Positions 1-7,571 of a stretch of 9,922 nucleotides of DNA are shown here, piece after piece (the stretch's first letter is position 1; each line of letters begins with the position of its first letter). Location: positions 1-9,922 of the forward strand of contig JAKASH010000063.1 of assembly GCA_021828225.1 (NCBI GenBank). Reading direction: 5' to 3'. The stretch is from Acidobacteriota bacterium (GTDB lineage Bacteria; Acidobacteriota; Terriglobia; UBA7540). Made by a program: the position numbers and the translations under genes. Below the pieces are notes generated by a model. The model did no database searches and had not been told where the DNA came from. It saw only the letters and a list, made by a program, of their open reading frames with translations.

Positions 1-1
1 C

Positions 2-2398
2 AACAACCAGATTCCCGCCGCCCTCCTGAACAACCAGGGCGCGGTCATGGTCAATAGCCTCTACCTGATGCCCAACACCATCACCCAACCTGGAACCGCT
101 TATCCATATGAAGGCGGACAGAATGAGGTGTTCAACTGGAACGGCTGGTCGAATTCGCGCTCTGACGCCGTCAAAATCAACTACGACTTGAATGACAAGA
201 ACAGCATGTACGTCAGCTTGCGCCAGTTTGATAAAGCCCAGCAGAATCCGTACTACGGAGGAAGCGGAGGTGGTTCAGGCGTTCTGGGAATCGGTTACGT
301 ATTCCCCAGCCGCAGTGCTTCATTCGACTGGACGACGACCTTCAGCCCGACGCTGTTGAATGACTTCACTTTTTCGGGTGGTCGCGACTATAACAACCCG
401 GTTCCTCTGCCCGGATTGCCCGGCAGAAACGGCTTGGACCGCACCTCTCTTGGCATCACTTACCCCTACATCATTCCCGCCGACAGCAAGGATGTTCCTG
501 GCAAGATCCCGACATTCCTCATGAGCGGGTTTGATACGGTCAGCGGCTTGCCCTATCCTTCTTTCAGTACCGGCCACATCTGGACCGTGCAGGACATCCT
601 GACGAAGGTTAAGGGAAATCACACGATCAAATGGGGAGTGTGGTGGGAGCACGACGGAGAAAACGATGCCGATCAGGTTCGCGTGACGCCCGGTGGCGGC
701 GTTGGAAATAACCTGAACGGCCAGTTCCAGTTCAATGGGTCTGGCGAAAATACCACCGGATCGGGCCTCGCGGATGCCCTGCTTGGCAACTTCGCCAATT
801 ACTCCGAACTGGGCTACCGCGATTACACCCTCTGGGGGGCTTACCAGATCGCTGCTTTTGCGCAGGATAGCTGGAAAATTACTCCCAGGTTGACACTTCA
901 AGGCGGAGTGCGCTATGACCATTTCCAACCCTACTCCGCTAAATGGTGCAACTGGGGAATGTTCAACCCCAACTTCTATTCCGAGCAGGCGGGAGTAAAA
1001 CAGGTCGTCGATCCAACCACCGGCCAGATCATCGGTGGCAACCCTTATAACGGCATCTCTGTCCCTTGCGGTGCGTTGCCGAACGACGCCATTGGCCACT
1101 TCGCGGTTTTGGGCCAGCGGCTGACGGCAAGCAACATCGGAGCCATTAATACTCAGCTTCGCACCCTCGGAATGATGCGTGGGCTGACGCCTCAAATCAT
1201 TCAAAGCCACTACCTGAATTTTCAGCCGCGGTTCGGCTTTGCCTGGCAACCAACCGCCAGCAGCAAGACGGTTATTCGCGGCGGTGGCGGAATCTTTTAC
1301 AACCACAACACGTTGAGCGACGTGACCTTGATGGGAGGCAACACTCCGTTCCAGTTGGCCACGGAAGTGTTTAACGGTAACGCCAACAACCCTGGTGGTC
1401 AACCTGGAGCAAAGTTGCCAATCCCCATGACCGGGCAGGATATCGTCAACAAAGTCCCGGTTGTGTATTCCTGGAACTTCGGCGTTCAACACCTGTTCTT
1501 CAACAACACGCTGGTGGATGTGGCCTACGTGGGCAACCGGGCCAGGCATCTGCCGATTAACGGAGACTTGAACCAGCCTGCCCTTGGAACCTTTAACAGT
1601 CCGGCGAATGTCGGGATTTCTCAGGCTTATTTACGGCCATACCCCGGCATCGGCGGCGCTGCAACCACGCTGCAGGAAGGGAACTCGAAGTACGACGGGT
1701 TGCAGGTTAGCGTGCAACGACGCTATACCAACGGTTTCCAATACAACGTGTCGTACACGTATTCGAAAGCCTTTGCCATGGGCGGCGACATTTACTCCTA
1801 TGTTTCGGACACCTATAATCCGAAATACAATTGGGGCCTGCCCTATTTCGACCAGACCCACAACTTCATTTTCACTTGGATCTACGATTTGCCATTCTTC
1901 AAGGGTGCCAACGATCTGGCGGGAAGAACTTTGGGAGGCTGGGAACTTTCTGGCGACCTCGCGCTCGTCAGCGGTTTTCCGAAGAACGTCACGGTCAGCG
2001 GTGACCCATTGGGGAACGGTGTGAATGCGATTGGCGGAGCCGAGTTTGCAGGCGTCAAATCAAACTGCAACGTGCGGGGAAGCCGTTCTTTCACTCAATT
2101 TTTCAATACCTCCTGCTTTATGGCACCCGCATTGGGAACACTTTACGGCACGGCGGCCCCGGGTATTGTCGAAGGGCCTGGACTGACCAACCTGGACTTC
2201 GCTCTGATGAAGAACGGGCGGGTCATGGAAAAATGGGGGCATACCCTGTCGTACCAGTTCCGTGCTGAATTCTTCAACGGACTGAACCACCCTTCGTTCA
2301 CAAATATCGATTCTAACTTTGGTGACAGTAATTTCGGCCGCATCACCAGTGCTACGACCCAACGTGAAATTCAATTAGGCCTGAAGTTACTTTTCTGA
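2..2398 (+). CDS. TonB-dependent receptor, Oar-like (5'-truncated)
   Basis: This is the C-terminal 798 residues of an outer-membrane TonB-dependent receptor. The frame is open to the left edge, so the internal ATG at 47 is not the true start; the signal peptide, the carboxypeptidase-regulatory-like domain and most or all of the plug lie outside the window. Visible family phrases are QDSWKITPRLTL followed by GVRYDHF (from about residue 288), PRFGFAWQPTASSKTVIRGG, YSWNFGVQHLF followed by VDVAYVGNRARHL, YDGLQVSVQRRY and VSYTYSKA. The end (about residues 745-798) contains FRAEFFNGLNHPSFTNI, NFGRITSA and REIQLGLKLLF. The terminal Phe is the usual outer-membrane beta-barrel insertion signal. These phrases match the long receptors abundant in Acidobacteriota, which are typically about 1000-1200 residues, so roughly 200-400 residues are missing. 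By family it moves ligands across the outer membrane using TonB/ExbBD energy. A mannose-containing ligand is inferred only from the downstream mannosidases. No partner gene overlaps it. Confidence 0.93.
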   Translation, partial: NNQIPAALLNNQGAVMVNSLYLMPNTITQPGTAYPYEGGQNEVFNWNGWSNSRSDAVKINYDLNDKNSMYVSLRQFDKAQQNPYYGGSGGGSGVLGIGYVFPSRSASFDWTTTFSPTLLNDFTFSGGRDYNNPVPLPGLPGRNGLDRTSLGITYPYIIPADSKDVPGKIPTFLMSGFDTVSGLPYPSFSTGHIWTVQDILTKVKGNHTIKWGVWWEHDGENDADQVRVTPGGGVGNNLNGQFQFNGSGENTTGSGLADALLGNFANYSELGYRDYTLWGAYQIAAFAQDSWKITPRLTLQGGVRYDHFQPYSAKWCNWGMFNPNFYSEQAGVKQVVDPTTGQIIGGNPYNGISVPCGALPNDAIGHFAVLGQRLTASNIGAINTQLRTLGMMRGLTPQIIQSHYLNFQPRFGFAWQPTASSKTVIRGGGGIFYNHNTLSDVTLMGGNTPFQLATEVFNGNANNPGGQPGAKLPIPMTGQDIVNKVPVVYSWNFGVQHLFFNNTLVDVAYVGNRARHLPINGDLNQPALGTFNSPANVGISQAYLRPYPGIGGAATTLQEGNSKYDGLQVSVQRRYTNGFQYNVSYTYSKAFAMGGDIYSYVSDTYNPKYNWGLPYFDQTHNFIFTWIYDLPFFKGANDLAGRTLGGWELSGDLALVSGFPKNVTVSGDPLGNGVNAIGGAEFAGVKSNCNVRGSRSFTQFFNTSCFMAPALGTLYGTAAPGIVEGPGLTNLDFALMKNGRVMEKWGHTLSYQFRAEFFNGLNHPSFTNIDSNFGDSNFGRITSATTQREIQLGLKLLF

Positions 2399-2687
2399 CG
2401 AAAGGCCCAAACCCTCAACCACCGTTTCGCCTCCCCCCGCTTGCCGGGGGGAGCGATGCGGTTGTTTGGAAGCAAAGCAATCCTCATATGATGGGCGGTC
2501 GGCGCTCAGTAGTTGTGAGTGCGAAGGAAGTGTGCCGTGCAGGGCTTAAGGCAAACATGCTTGGTGCCTGGAAGTTGGCCGAGACCCTGCTTTGCGGCAG
2601 TTGCTTCGTCGAATCGAACCGCGAACGCCTAGTCGGAAAGAATAGCGGGTTGATCTGCCGTTGCGCATGCCGTTACAATGGATCAGC
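2399..2687. other. Gap between receptor and TPR genes
   Basis: This 289-base gap begins with the hairpin at 2431-2453. A sigma70-like -10 hexamer TATGAT (2487-2492, five of six consensus bases) lies about 195 bases before the chosen TPR start. Its best -35 partner is TTGTTT at 2462-2467 with a long 19-base spacer, so a promoter here is only tentative. A 67-codon frame runs from 2488 to 2691 but has no Shine-Dalgarno sequence, is rich in cysteine and shows no recognisable domain, so it is not annotated as a gene. Confidence 0.3.
2431..2453 (+). terminator. GC-rich hairpin downstream of the receptor gene
   Basis: A 9-bp perfect stem (CTCCCCCCG at 2431-2439 with CGGGGGGAG at 2445-2453) closes a 5-base CTTGC loop, 32 bases after the receptor stop. 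The bases that follow (cgatgcggttgtttgg) are only mildly T-rich, so it lacks the clear U-tract of a textbook intrinsic terminator. It may be a weak or factor-assisted terminator, or a 3'-end-stabilising hairpin. Confidence 0.5.
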
Positions 2688-3827
2688 ATGAGATGCCGGG
2701 TAGCGAGATGCGTACTTTTTAGCTTTTTTGCCGTTGCTCTTCCTGCTTTTGCACAACAGGTTAACCCCGCCGCGGCTACGGAAGCCCAAGCTGGAGTCGT
2801 GGCGCTCAAGCAGGGGAACATAGTGGCCGCCGAGCAACACTTCAATGCAGCGCTCAAGATTGACCCCAGCCTGGCAGAGGTCCGGGCCAGCCTTGGATTG
2901 GCGTACTACGCTGGCCATCAGTATCAGCAATCCATCGCCCAATTCCGCGAAGCGCTGAAGCAGAATCCGACGAGTCAAACGGCCAAGGCATTCCTGCCGC
3001 TCAGCCTCGCAGCGGTAGGCGATTGCCAGGAGGCTGTGCCAGGGCTTAGCCGCGAATTTGATTCCACCTCCAACGCGAAATTGCGCAGGGTTGCCGGGCT
3101 GAGCTTGCTGAGATGCCGGATTCAAACCAGCGACAGCACCGGGGCGACGGAGACGGCCGGGAAGCTTGTGGCCGCCTATCCCAACGACCCCGATGTTCTC
3201 TACGCCGCTGGCCAGCTTTATACGCAGCTTTCCAACGAGCTCTACATGCGGCTGATGAAGGTAGCTCCTCATTCTGCTCGAAGCTACCAGCTCATGGCGT
3301 CCGCAGCGGCGGCGGCGGGGAATTGGAAGGGGGCCATCGAGAGTTACCAGCAGGCGCTGCGCGTTGACCCCGAACTCCAGGGCGCGCATCTACAGATTGC
3401 CGTACTGACGCTTATGCACTCTCATGAACCCGGCGCCTGGCAACAGGCAATCACGGAGCTCAAGGAAGAATTAAAAGTCGACCCCACAAGTGCTGAAGCC
3501 GAGTACGAAATTGGCGAAGCCTATCGCAAGCACGATCGGATGAACCAGGCAGTGGCGGCTTTCCAGCGTTCGCTCCAATTTGACCCTGCCGCGGTGCCGA
3601 CCCGTATCGGGCTTGCCAAGGCGCTTCAATCGCTGGGCAAGAAGCAGGAAGCGTTGGACACTCTTGTGCCTGCACAGAAATCCGCGCCTGACGACCCGGA
3701 CGTGCATTTCCTGCTTGCCCAGCTTTACCGGGCCCTAGGCCGGCCGGTCGAAGCCCGCTCCGAGATCGAGACCTTTGAGCGGCTGCAGAAGGCCAGTCAT
3801 GCCCGAGTCGAAAAGATGGGACGATAA
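2688..3827 (+). CDS. Exported tetratricopeptide-repeat protein
   Basis: A 379-residue protein that is almost entirely TPR solenoid. Residues 1-22 form a Sec signal peptide: basic start MRCRVARC, hydrophobic core VLFSFFAVALP, and a clean AFA|QQ cleavage site, so the mature protein should be soluble and periplasmic. About nine or ten repeats follow. Good ones are at roughly 29-61 (GNIVAAEQHFNAALKIDP), 62-96 (YQQSIAQFREALKQNP), 197-230 (WKGAIESYQQALRVDP), 231-268, 269-302 (MNQAVAAFQRSLQFDP), 303-336 and 337-370. Those at 97-196 are degenerate. No catalytic domain is seen; the family role is protein or ligand binding. The start at 2688 is chosen because it gives a compact signal peptide and has a weak GGA five bases upstream. 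TTG 2661 and ATG 2667 are in frame and would add nine or seven residues, without a better ribosome-binding site. Lying between a TonB receptor and mannosidases, it may be a periplasmic accessory of glycan uptake, but that is inference. Confidence 0.87.
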   Translation: MRCRVARCVLFSFFAVALPAFAQQVNPAAATEAQAGVVALKQGNIVAAEQHFNAALKIDPSLAEVRASLGLAYYAGHQYQQSIAQFREALKQNPTSQTAKAFLPLSLAAVGDCQEAVPGLSREFDSTSNAKLRRVAGLSLLRCRIQTSDSTGATETAGKLVAAYPNDPDVLYAAGQLYTQLSNELYMRLMKVAPHSARSYQLMASAAAAAGNWKGAIESYQQALRVDPELQGAHLQIAVLTLMHSHEPGAWQQAITELKEELKVDPTSAEAEYEIGEAYRKHDRMNQAVAAFQRSLQFDPAAVPTRIGLAKALQSLGKKQEALDTLVPAQKSAPDDPDVHFLLAQLYRALGRPVEARSEIETFERLQKASHARVEKMGR

Positions 3828-3841
3828 AGCCCGAGGCAGGC

Positions 3842-3859
3842 CGCCGCGCTGGCGCGGCG
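3842..3859 (+). terminator. GC-rich hairpin after the TPR gene
   Basis: CGCCGCG (3842-3848) pairs perfectly with CGCGGCG (3853-3859) around a CTGG loop, beginning 15 bases after the TPR stop. No U-tract follows (next bases cttgctaaccc), so termination is plausible by position but not proven by sequence. It supports reading the mannosidase pair as a separate transcription unit. Confidence 0.4.
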
Positions 3860-4049
3860 CTTGCTAACCCATTTGCGCGACCGTCGGCACACAGTTTAAA
3901 GGCATAGCTGCCCACTTATCTGGCCAACAGAGAACCTGAAAGAATCTCTGCCGATATCAACGGCATGCCTGGGGTTGTGCCCTTGGCGGGGAGTTGCCAG
4001 TGCATCAATCCCTGGTGAGCAGCGAAGGGTTCTCCGCCATCGCAAGAGT

Positions 4050-4071
4050 TTTTGTACGTGTCTTGTGCGTG
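4050..4071 (+). promoter_or_regulatory. Tandem 11-base direct repeat, candidate operator
   Basis: TTTTGTACGTG (4050-4060) is followed immediately by TCTTGTGCGTG (4061-4071); nine of eleven positions match and the core TTGT-R-CGTG is repeated exactly one helical turn apart. It ends 75 bases before the GH38 start codon, a position suited to an activator or repressor site. Direct repeats at one-turn spacing are typical sites for regulators that bind as tandem monomers. The regulator is not in the window, and chance occurrence cannot be excluded. Confidence 0.3.
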
Positions 4072-4132
4072 AATTATCCGGATGGGTTGTATTAAAAACA
4101 AATCGCCCCTCCAACACGAAATCAAAATTACC

Positions 4133-4141
4133 AGGAAAGGG
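4133..4141 (+). promoter_or_regulatory. Ribosome-binding site of the GH38 gene
   Basis: The purine run AGGAAAGGG lies 5 bases upstream of ATG 4147. It supports that start, which also places a twin-arginine signal at the very N-terminus of the product. Confidence 0.6.
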
Positions 4142-4146
4142 AAACA

Positions 4147-7100
4147 ATGATTCTCGGTCGACGTAAGTTCTTCCAGGTTTCAGCAGCCTCTCTTTTAGCT
4201 GAAAATGTCCTTTTAGCAGCGAACCCGCTGCCCGTACCGGCGCAACGCTTTATGGGTGGGATGCAACGGGCGTTAGAAACGAACCCGTTTCGGTTAGCAA
4301 TTCAGAAGCTGGAAGGCATGACGGGAATGCAGGTGACAGAGTGGAAATGGCACTCCGATGACATTCCTCATCCTGAAAATCCAACTCTGGATGACTCGGG
4401 TTGGAAAGTGTACCAGCCGCCGCGAGGCAGGCGCTTCTACCGGGGCGGAAGTGTGGGGGAAGGGCCTGTCTGGTTCCGCAAGTGGGTTGAGATCCCGCAG
4501 TCTATGGGAGGATACAACATTCAGGGCCTGTCGGTGCGGTTGAATTTGCGGGTTTTCGGCAGAAGTCGGGGCCCGATCCGCGTTTTTTCCAACGGATCGA
4601 TGGTGGAAATGACGCCCTCCAATACGCAGCAGCCCATCTTGTTGACGAGTCAGGCAAAGCCCGGCCAGAAGTACTTGATTGCCGCCTATTCGCCAGCGCC
4701 CGGGGGCGTTTTCGCAAGGCTCGAAGTTGAATATCCGGTGGCGAAATCGAATCCCTCGACGATGTTGGAGGAGATTCTGGCGGTTCAGGCCGCTTCTAAA
4801 GGTTTTACAGAAGGGCAATCGCAGCGCGATGCGCAGTTGAGTTCAGCCGTTGGAGCGATTGACTTCGGAGCTCTCGACCGTGGCAATCAACGAGCCTTTG
4901 ACCAGTCACTTGCCGCGGCCGATGCCAAGATGCAACCCCTGGCGGAATGGATGAAGCAATTTACCATCCGCGCAGTAGGGAACTCGCACATCGACCTGGC
5001 ATGGCTGTGGCCCTGGACGGAAACGGTGGAGGTGGTTCGAGACACTTTTGGCACAGCCCTGGAGTTGATGGATGAGTACCCACAGTTTACGTATGCCCAA
5101 TCCACTGCACAGGACTTTCTCTGGCTGGAAAACAAATACCCTGACCTGTTCAAGGAAATTCAGAAGCGCGTCAAAGATGGGCGCTGGGAGATGGTCGGCG
5201 GCATGTGGTGCGAGCCCGACCTCAATATGCCGTCTGGCGAATCCCTGGTGCGGCAGATCCTGACCGGCAAACGGTATTTTCAGCAGAAGTTCGGCGTGGA
5301 TGTGAAGATCGGATGGAACCCTGATTCCTTCGGCTATAGCTGGCAATTGGCGCAGATTTACAAACGGTCCGGCGTAGACTACTTCGTCACCCAGAAGATG
5401 TCCTGGAATGATACGACGCCGTTTCCCCACAAGCTGTTCTGGTGGGAAGCGCCGGATGGCAGCCGCGTGCTGGCTTATTTCCCCCACGGCTACTCCAACG
5501 GCATCAATCCGGTTCAGTGCTCGGAGTTCGTCGCCGAGGATACCCCGTATTGTTCGGGGTATAAGGAGCAGATGCTCCTTTACGGAGTGGGTGACCACGG
5601 AGGCGGGCCGACCCGCCAGATGCTGGATGCCGCCGTGCGCTGGCAAAAGTCCCCGAAGGCCGCATTCCCGAATTTTAAATTCAGCACCTCGCAGGAATTC
5701 TTTGATGATGTTGATAACAACCTTTCAAAGTTGGATATTCCTGTCTGGAAGAGTGAACTCTACCTTCAGTATCATCGCGGAGTCTACACGACGCAGGCAG
5801 ATTCCAAAAAACGCATGCGGACCAGCGAACGGCTGATGCTGAACACGGAAAAATTCGCGTCACTGGCGATGCTCGACGGGCGCGAATACGAGCAGCGAAG
5901 GTTCGAGGATTGCTGGCGGCGCGTTTGTTTCGACCAGTTCCACGACCAGATGGCGGGCTCCGGCATTCACATCAATTACGTGGACGAAGCGGAAAACATG
6001 GAATTCGTCCGCCTCGCGATGGATTCGGTACTGCGCAGTTCGCTTGACCTGTTGGCTGCGCGAGCGGATACGCACGGGCCGGGGGCTCCGGTCATCGTGT
6101 TCAATCCGCTGAGCTGGGATCGCACGGACGTGACCGAAGTGGAAGTCCAGTTTGCGGGCCCCTTGGCCGGAATTGAAGTCGTGGACCCCGCCGGAGTTCC
6201 CATGCCTTCCGCCGTGATCGCGCGCGATGACGCCACGTATACCGTCAAGGTCCGCTTCCTCGCACGGGGCGTTCCGGCCATCGGCTACAAGGTGTTTCAT
6301 GTTGTCTCGACTCCTCATTCACGCGCTGCGAAGACGACGCTGAAGGCCAGCGGTCTCCACATGGAGAACGAGTATATAAGTCTTGACATCGATCCCACCA
6401 CGGGGTGTGTCACAAGCCTTATCAACAAGAAAGACGGAAAGAATATTTTGCGAGCCGAAGGCAAAGGGAATCTCCTCGAAACCTTTGTCGACAAACCCCG
6501 TCGTTTTGACGCCTGGAACATTAACCTCGATTACGAGAAGCACAAGACGGAGCTGCTGAAGGCAGATGAAGTTAAGCTCATTGAGAACACTCCGGTCCGG
6601 GCCGTCGTGCGCGTCAAGAAGAGCTTCCAAAACTCTTCGTTTGTCCAGGACATTTGCCTCTATCCGGAAGTTGCCCGCGCAGACGTCCACATGCACGCTG
6701 ACTGGCACGAACAGCACGTGCTGCTGAAAGTTGCTTTCCCGCTCGATATCAGTCCTCTCAATGCGACGTATGAAATTCCTTACGGGACGATCGAGCGGCC
6801 CGCGATCCCTCATGTCTCCGGAAAGCCGCCGGTGCCCTTCACCGAAGCGACCGAAGTCCAGGAAAAGCTGCCCAAGTATGATCCCCTGATGGCGCAGGAA
6901 GCGGAATTCGAGGTTTGCGCGCAGCAGTGGGGCGACCTCTCGGAAAATGGCCGAGGATTCAGTCTGCTCAACAGATGCAAGTTCGGTTATGATACGGTCG
7001 AACCCGGAACGATCCGCCTCAGCTTGCTGCGCTCGCCTACCGATCCCGATCCGCACGCCGACCAAGGGCCGCATGATTTTACCTATGCGATGTATCCACA

Positions 7101-7509
7101 CGCCGGCGGATGGCGGGAAGCCGATACGGAACTTCGTGCCTATGAGTTGAATTACCAGTTGCTCCCGCTCGCCACTGGAGTTCATAAGGGTTCACTTCCG
7201 TCGGCTCACTCGTTCGTCGAGATTGAGCCGAAGAATGTTATCCTGACTGCTATCAAGAAAGCCGAGGACGACGATTCGGTCATTTTCCGCTTTTATGAAT
7301 TCGAAGGCCGGCAGTCCCAGGTGCGGCTGACCTTGCCCAGGGCCGGAACCGTGGCCGCTCAGACCAACTTGATGGAAAAAGAGGAGCACCCTCTTTCGCT
7401 TGAATCCAATGGAACAGCGGTTGCCACTTCGATCGGGCCGTACGAGATCAAGTCAGTAAAAGTTGAATTTCAGAAAGCGGCAGGCCGCACGCCTCCCAGG
7501 CGAGTTTGA
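4147..7509 (+). CDS. Exported GH38 alpha-mannosidase
   Basis: A 1120-residue glycoside hydrolase family 38 enzyme. By family it is a retaining, metal-dependent exo-alpha-mannosidase releasing mannose from non-reducing ends. The N-terminus GRRKFFQ followed by VSAASLLAENVLLAA fits a twin-arginine signal, implying folded export to the periplasm. Residues about 60-200 look like a beta-sandwich (DDSGWKVYQPPRG, WFRKWVEIP). The catalytic domain starts near 272: HIDLAWLWP gives zinc ligands H281 and D283; GMWCEPDLNMPSGESLVRQ holds nucleophile candidate D358; WNPDSFGYS (390-398) and GVGDHGGGPT (zinc ligand H484) follow. ELYLQYHRGVYTTQ (537-550) and FHDQMAGSG (598-606) mark the helical middle region. 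The C-terminal beta-sandwiches run from about 647 (VIVFNPLSWDRTDV) to 1110, with LLNRCKFGYD and HDFTYAMYPHAGGW. All key residues I expect are present. Cys355 stands where I recall valine in related bacterial enzymes. The GH92 gene follows 62 bases downstream, so the two are probably one operon. Linkage preference cannot be read from sequence. Confidence 0.96.
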   Translation: MILGRRKFFQVSAASLLAENVLLAANPLPVPAQRFMGGMQRALETNPFRLAIQKLEGMTGMQVTEWKWHSDDIPHPENPTLDDSGWKVYQPPRGRRFYRGGSVGEGPVWFRKWVEIPQSMGGYNIQGLSVRLNLRVFGRSRGPIRVFSNGSMVEMTPSNTQQPILLTSQAKPGQKYLIAAYSPAPGGVFARLEVEYPVAKSNPSTMLEEILAVQAASKGFTEGQSQRDAQLSSAVGAIDFGALDRGNQRAFDQSLAAADAKMQPLAEWMKQFTIRAVGNSHIDLAWLWPWTETVEVVRDTFGTALELMDEYPQFTYAQSTAQDFLWLENKYPDLFKEIQKRVKDGRWEMVGGMWCEPDLNMPSGESLVRQILTGKRYFQQKFGVDVKIGWNPDSFGYSWQLAQIYKRSGVDYFVTQKMSWNDTTPFPHKLFWWEAPDGSRVLAYFPHGYSNGINPVQCSEFVAEDTPYCSGYKEQMLLYGVGDHGGGPTRQMLDAAVRWQKSPKAAFPNFKFSTSQEFFDDVDNNLSKLDIPVWKSELYLQYHRGVYTTQADSKKRMRTSERLMLNTEKFASLAMLDGREYEQRRFEDCWRRVCFDQFHDQMAGSGIHINYVDEAENMEFVRLAMDSVLRSSLDLLAARADTHGPGAPVIVFNPLSWDRTDVTEVEVQFAGPLAGIEVVDPAGVPMPSAVIARDDATYTVKVRFLARGVPAIGYKVFHVVSTPHSRAAKTTLKASGLHMENEYISLDIDPTTGCVTSLINKKDGKNILRAEGKGNLLETFVDKPRRFDAWNINLDYEKHKTELLKADEVKLIENTPVRAVVRVKKSFQNSSFVQDICLYPEVARADVHMHADWHEQHVLLKVAFPLDISPLNATYEIPYGTIERPAIPHVSGKPPVPFTEATEVQEKLPKYDPLMAQEAEFEVCAQQWGDLSENGRGFSLLNRCKFGYDTVEPGTIRLSLLRSPTDPDPHADQGPHDFTYAMYPHAGGWREADTELRAYELNYQLLPLATGVHKGSLPSAHSFVEIEPKNVILTAIKKAEDDDSVIFRFYEFEGRQSQVRLTLPRAGTVAAQTNLMEKEEHPLSLESNGTAVATSIGPYEIKSVKVEFQKAAGRTPPRRV

Positions 7510-7559
7510 GCGGAACAACATGCCGCAGTGGGAATTTATTGTGAGCCACGTAAATGGCG

Positions 7560-7565
7560 AAGGAG
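7560..7565 (+). promoter_or_regulatory. Ribosome-binding site deciding the GH92 start
   Basis: AAGGAG lies 6 bases before ATG 7572 and 3 bases before ATG 7569. It is inside the reading frame if translation began at ATG 7554, which has only a weak GTGAG upstream. Spacing therefore favours 7572, with 7569 as the alternative. Confidence 0.65.
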
Positions 7566-7571
7566 CTTATG

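Larger units (their letters stand above)
3828..4146. other. Long 5' region of the mannosidase pair
   Basis: These 319 bases contain no convincing gene. Short frames on both strands (for example 3975-4166 plus, 3896-4147 minus) have no ribosome-binding site or recognisable content. The region holds the hairpin at 3842-3859, a small inverted repeat TGCCG/CGGCA (3949-3953 and 3961-3965, 7-base loop), the tandem 11-base repeat at 4050-4071, an AT-richer stretch near 4087-4100, and the ribosome-binding site at 4133-4141. It is the likely promoter and control region for the two mannosidase genes. I found no -35/-10 pair with acceptable spacing and recognised no riboswitch class. Confidence 0.45.

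Noticed and set aside
320..1549. Long minus-strand open frame (409 codons) inside the receptor gene
   Set aside because: It lies wholly antisense to a receptor frame with strong family motifs, and its translation shows no recognisable domain or signal. It is a codon-bias shadow.
3940..4060. Structured-RNA-like stretch with several short inverted repeats before the GH38 gene
   Set aside because: I compared it with the cobalamin riboswitch boxes and found only loose resemblance (GTTGCCAGTGC). The stems are 4-5 bp, so no riboswitch or ncRNA call is justified.
4063..4095. Possible -35 TTGTGC (4063-4068) with -10 TGTATT (4088-4093) or TATTAA (4090-4095)
   Set aside because: Spacers are 19 and 21 bases and both boxes are weak matches, so a sigma70 promoter is not supported although the location would suit one.
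4906..7185. Several long minus-strand frames opposite the GH38 gene (for example 4906-5646 and 6319-7185)
   Set aside because: They mirror the GH38 coding sequence, whose catalytic motifs are intact, and show no independent ribosome-binding site or domain.
7490..7502. Hairpin CGCCT-CCC-AGGCG at the end of the GH38 gene
   Set aside because: The stem is only 5 bp with a 3-base loop, lies in coding sequence and has no following T-run. It does not support termination between the mannosidase genes.
7554..7571. Upstream start ATG 7554 for the GH92 gene
   Set aside because: AAGGAG at 7560-7565 would then lie within the coding sequence, and a charged AKEL segment would precede the signal peptide. 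ATG 7572 has correct spacing and a typical lipoprotein n-region.
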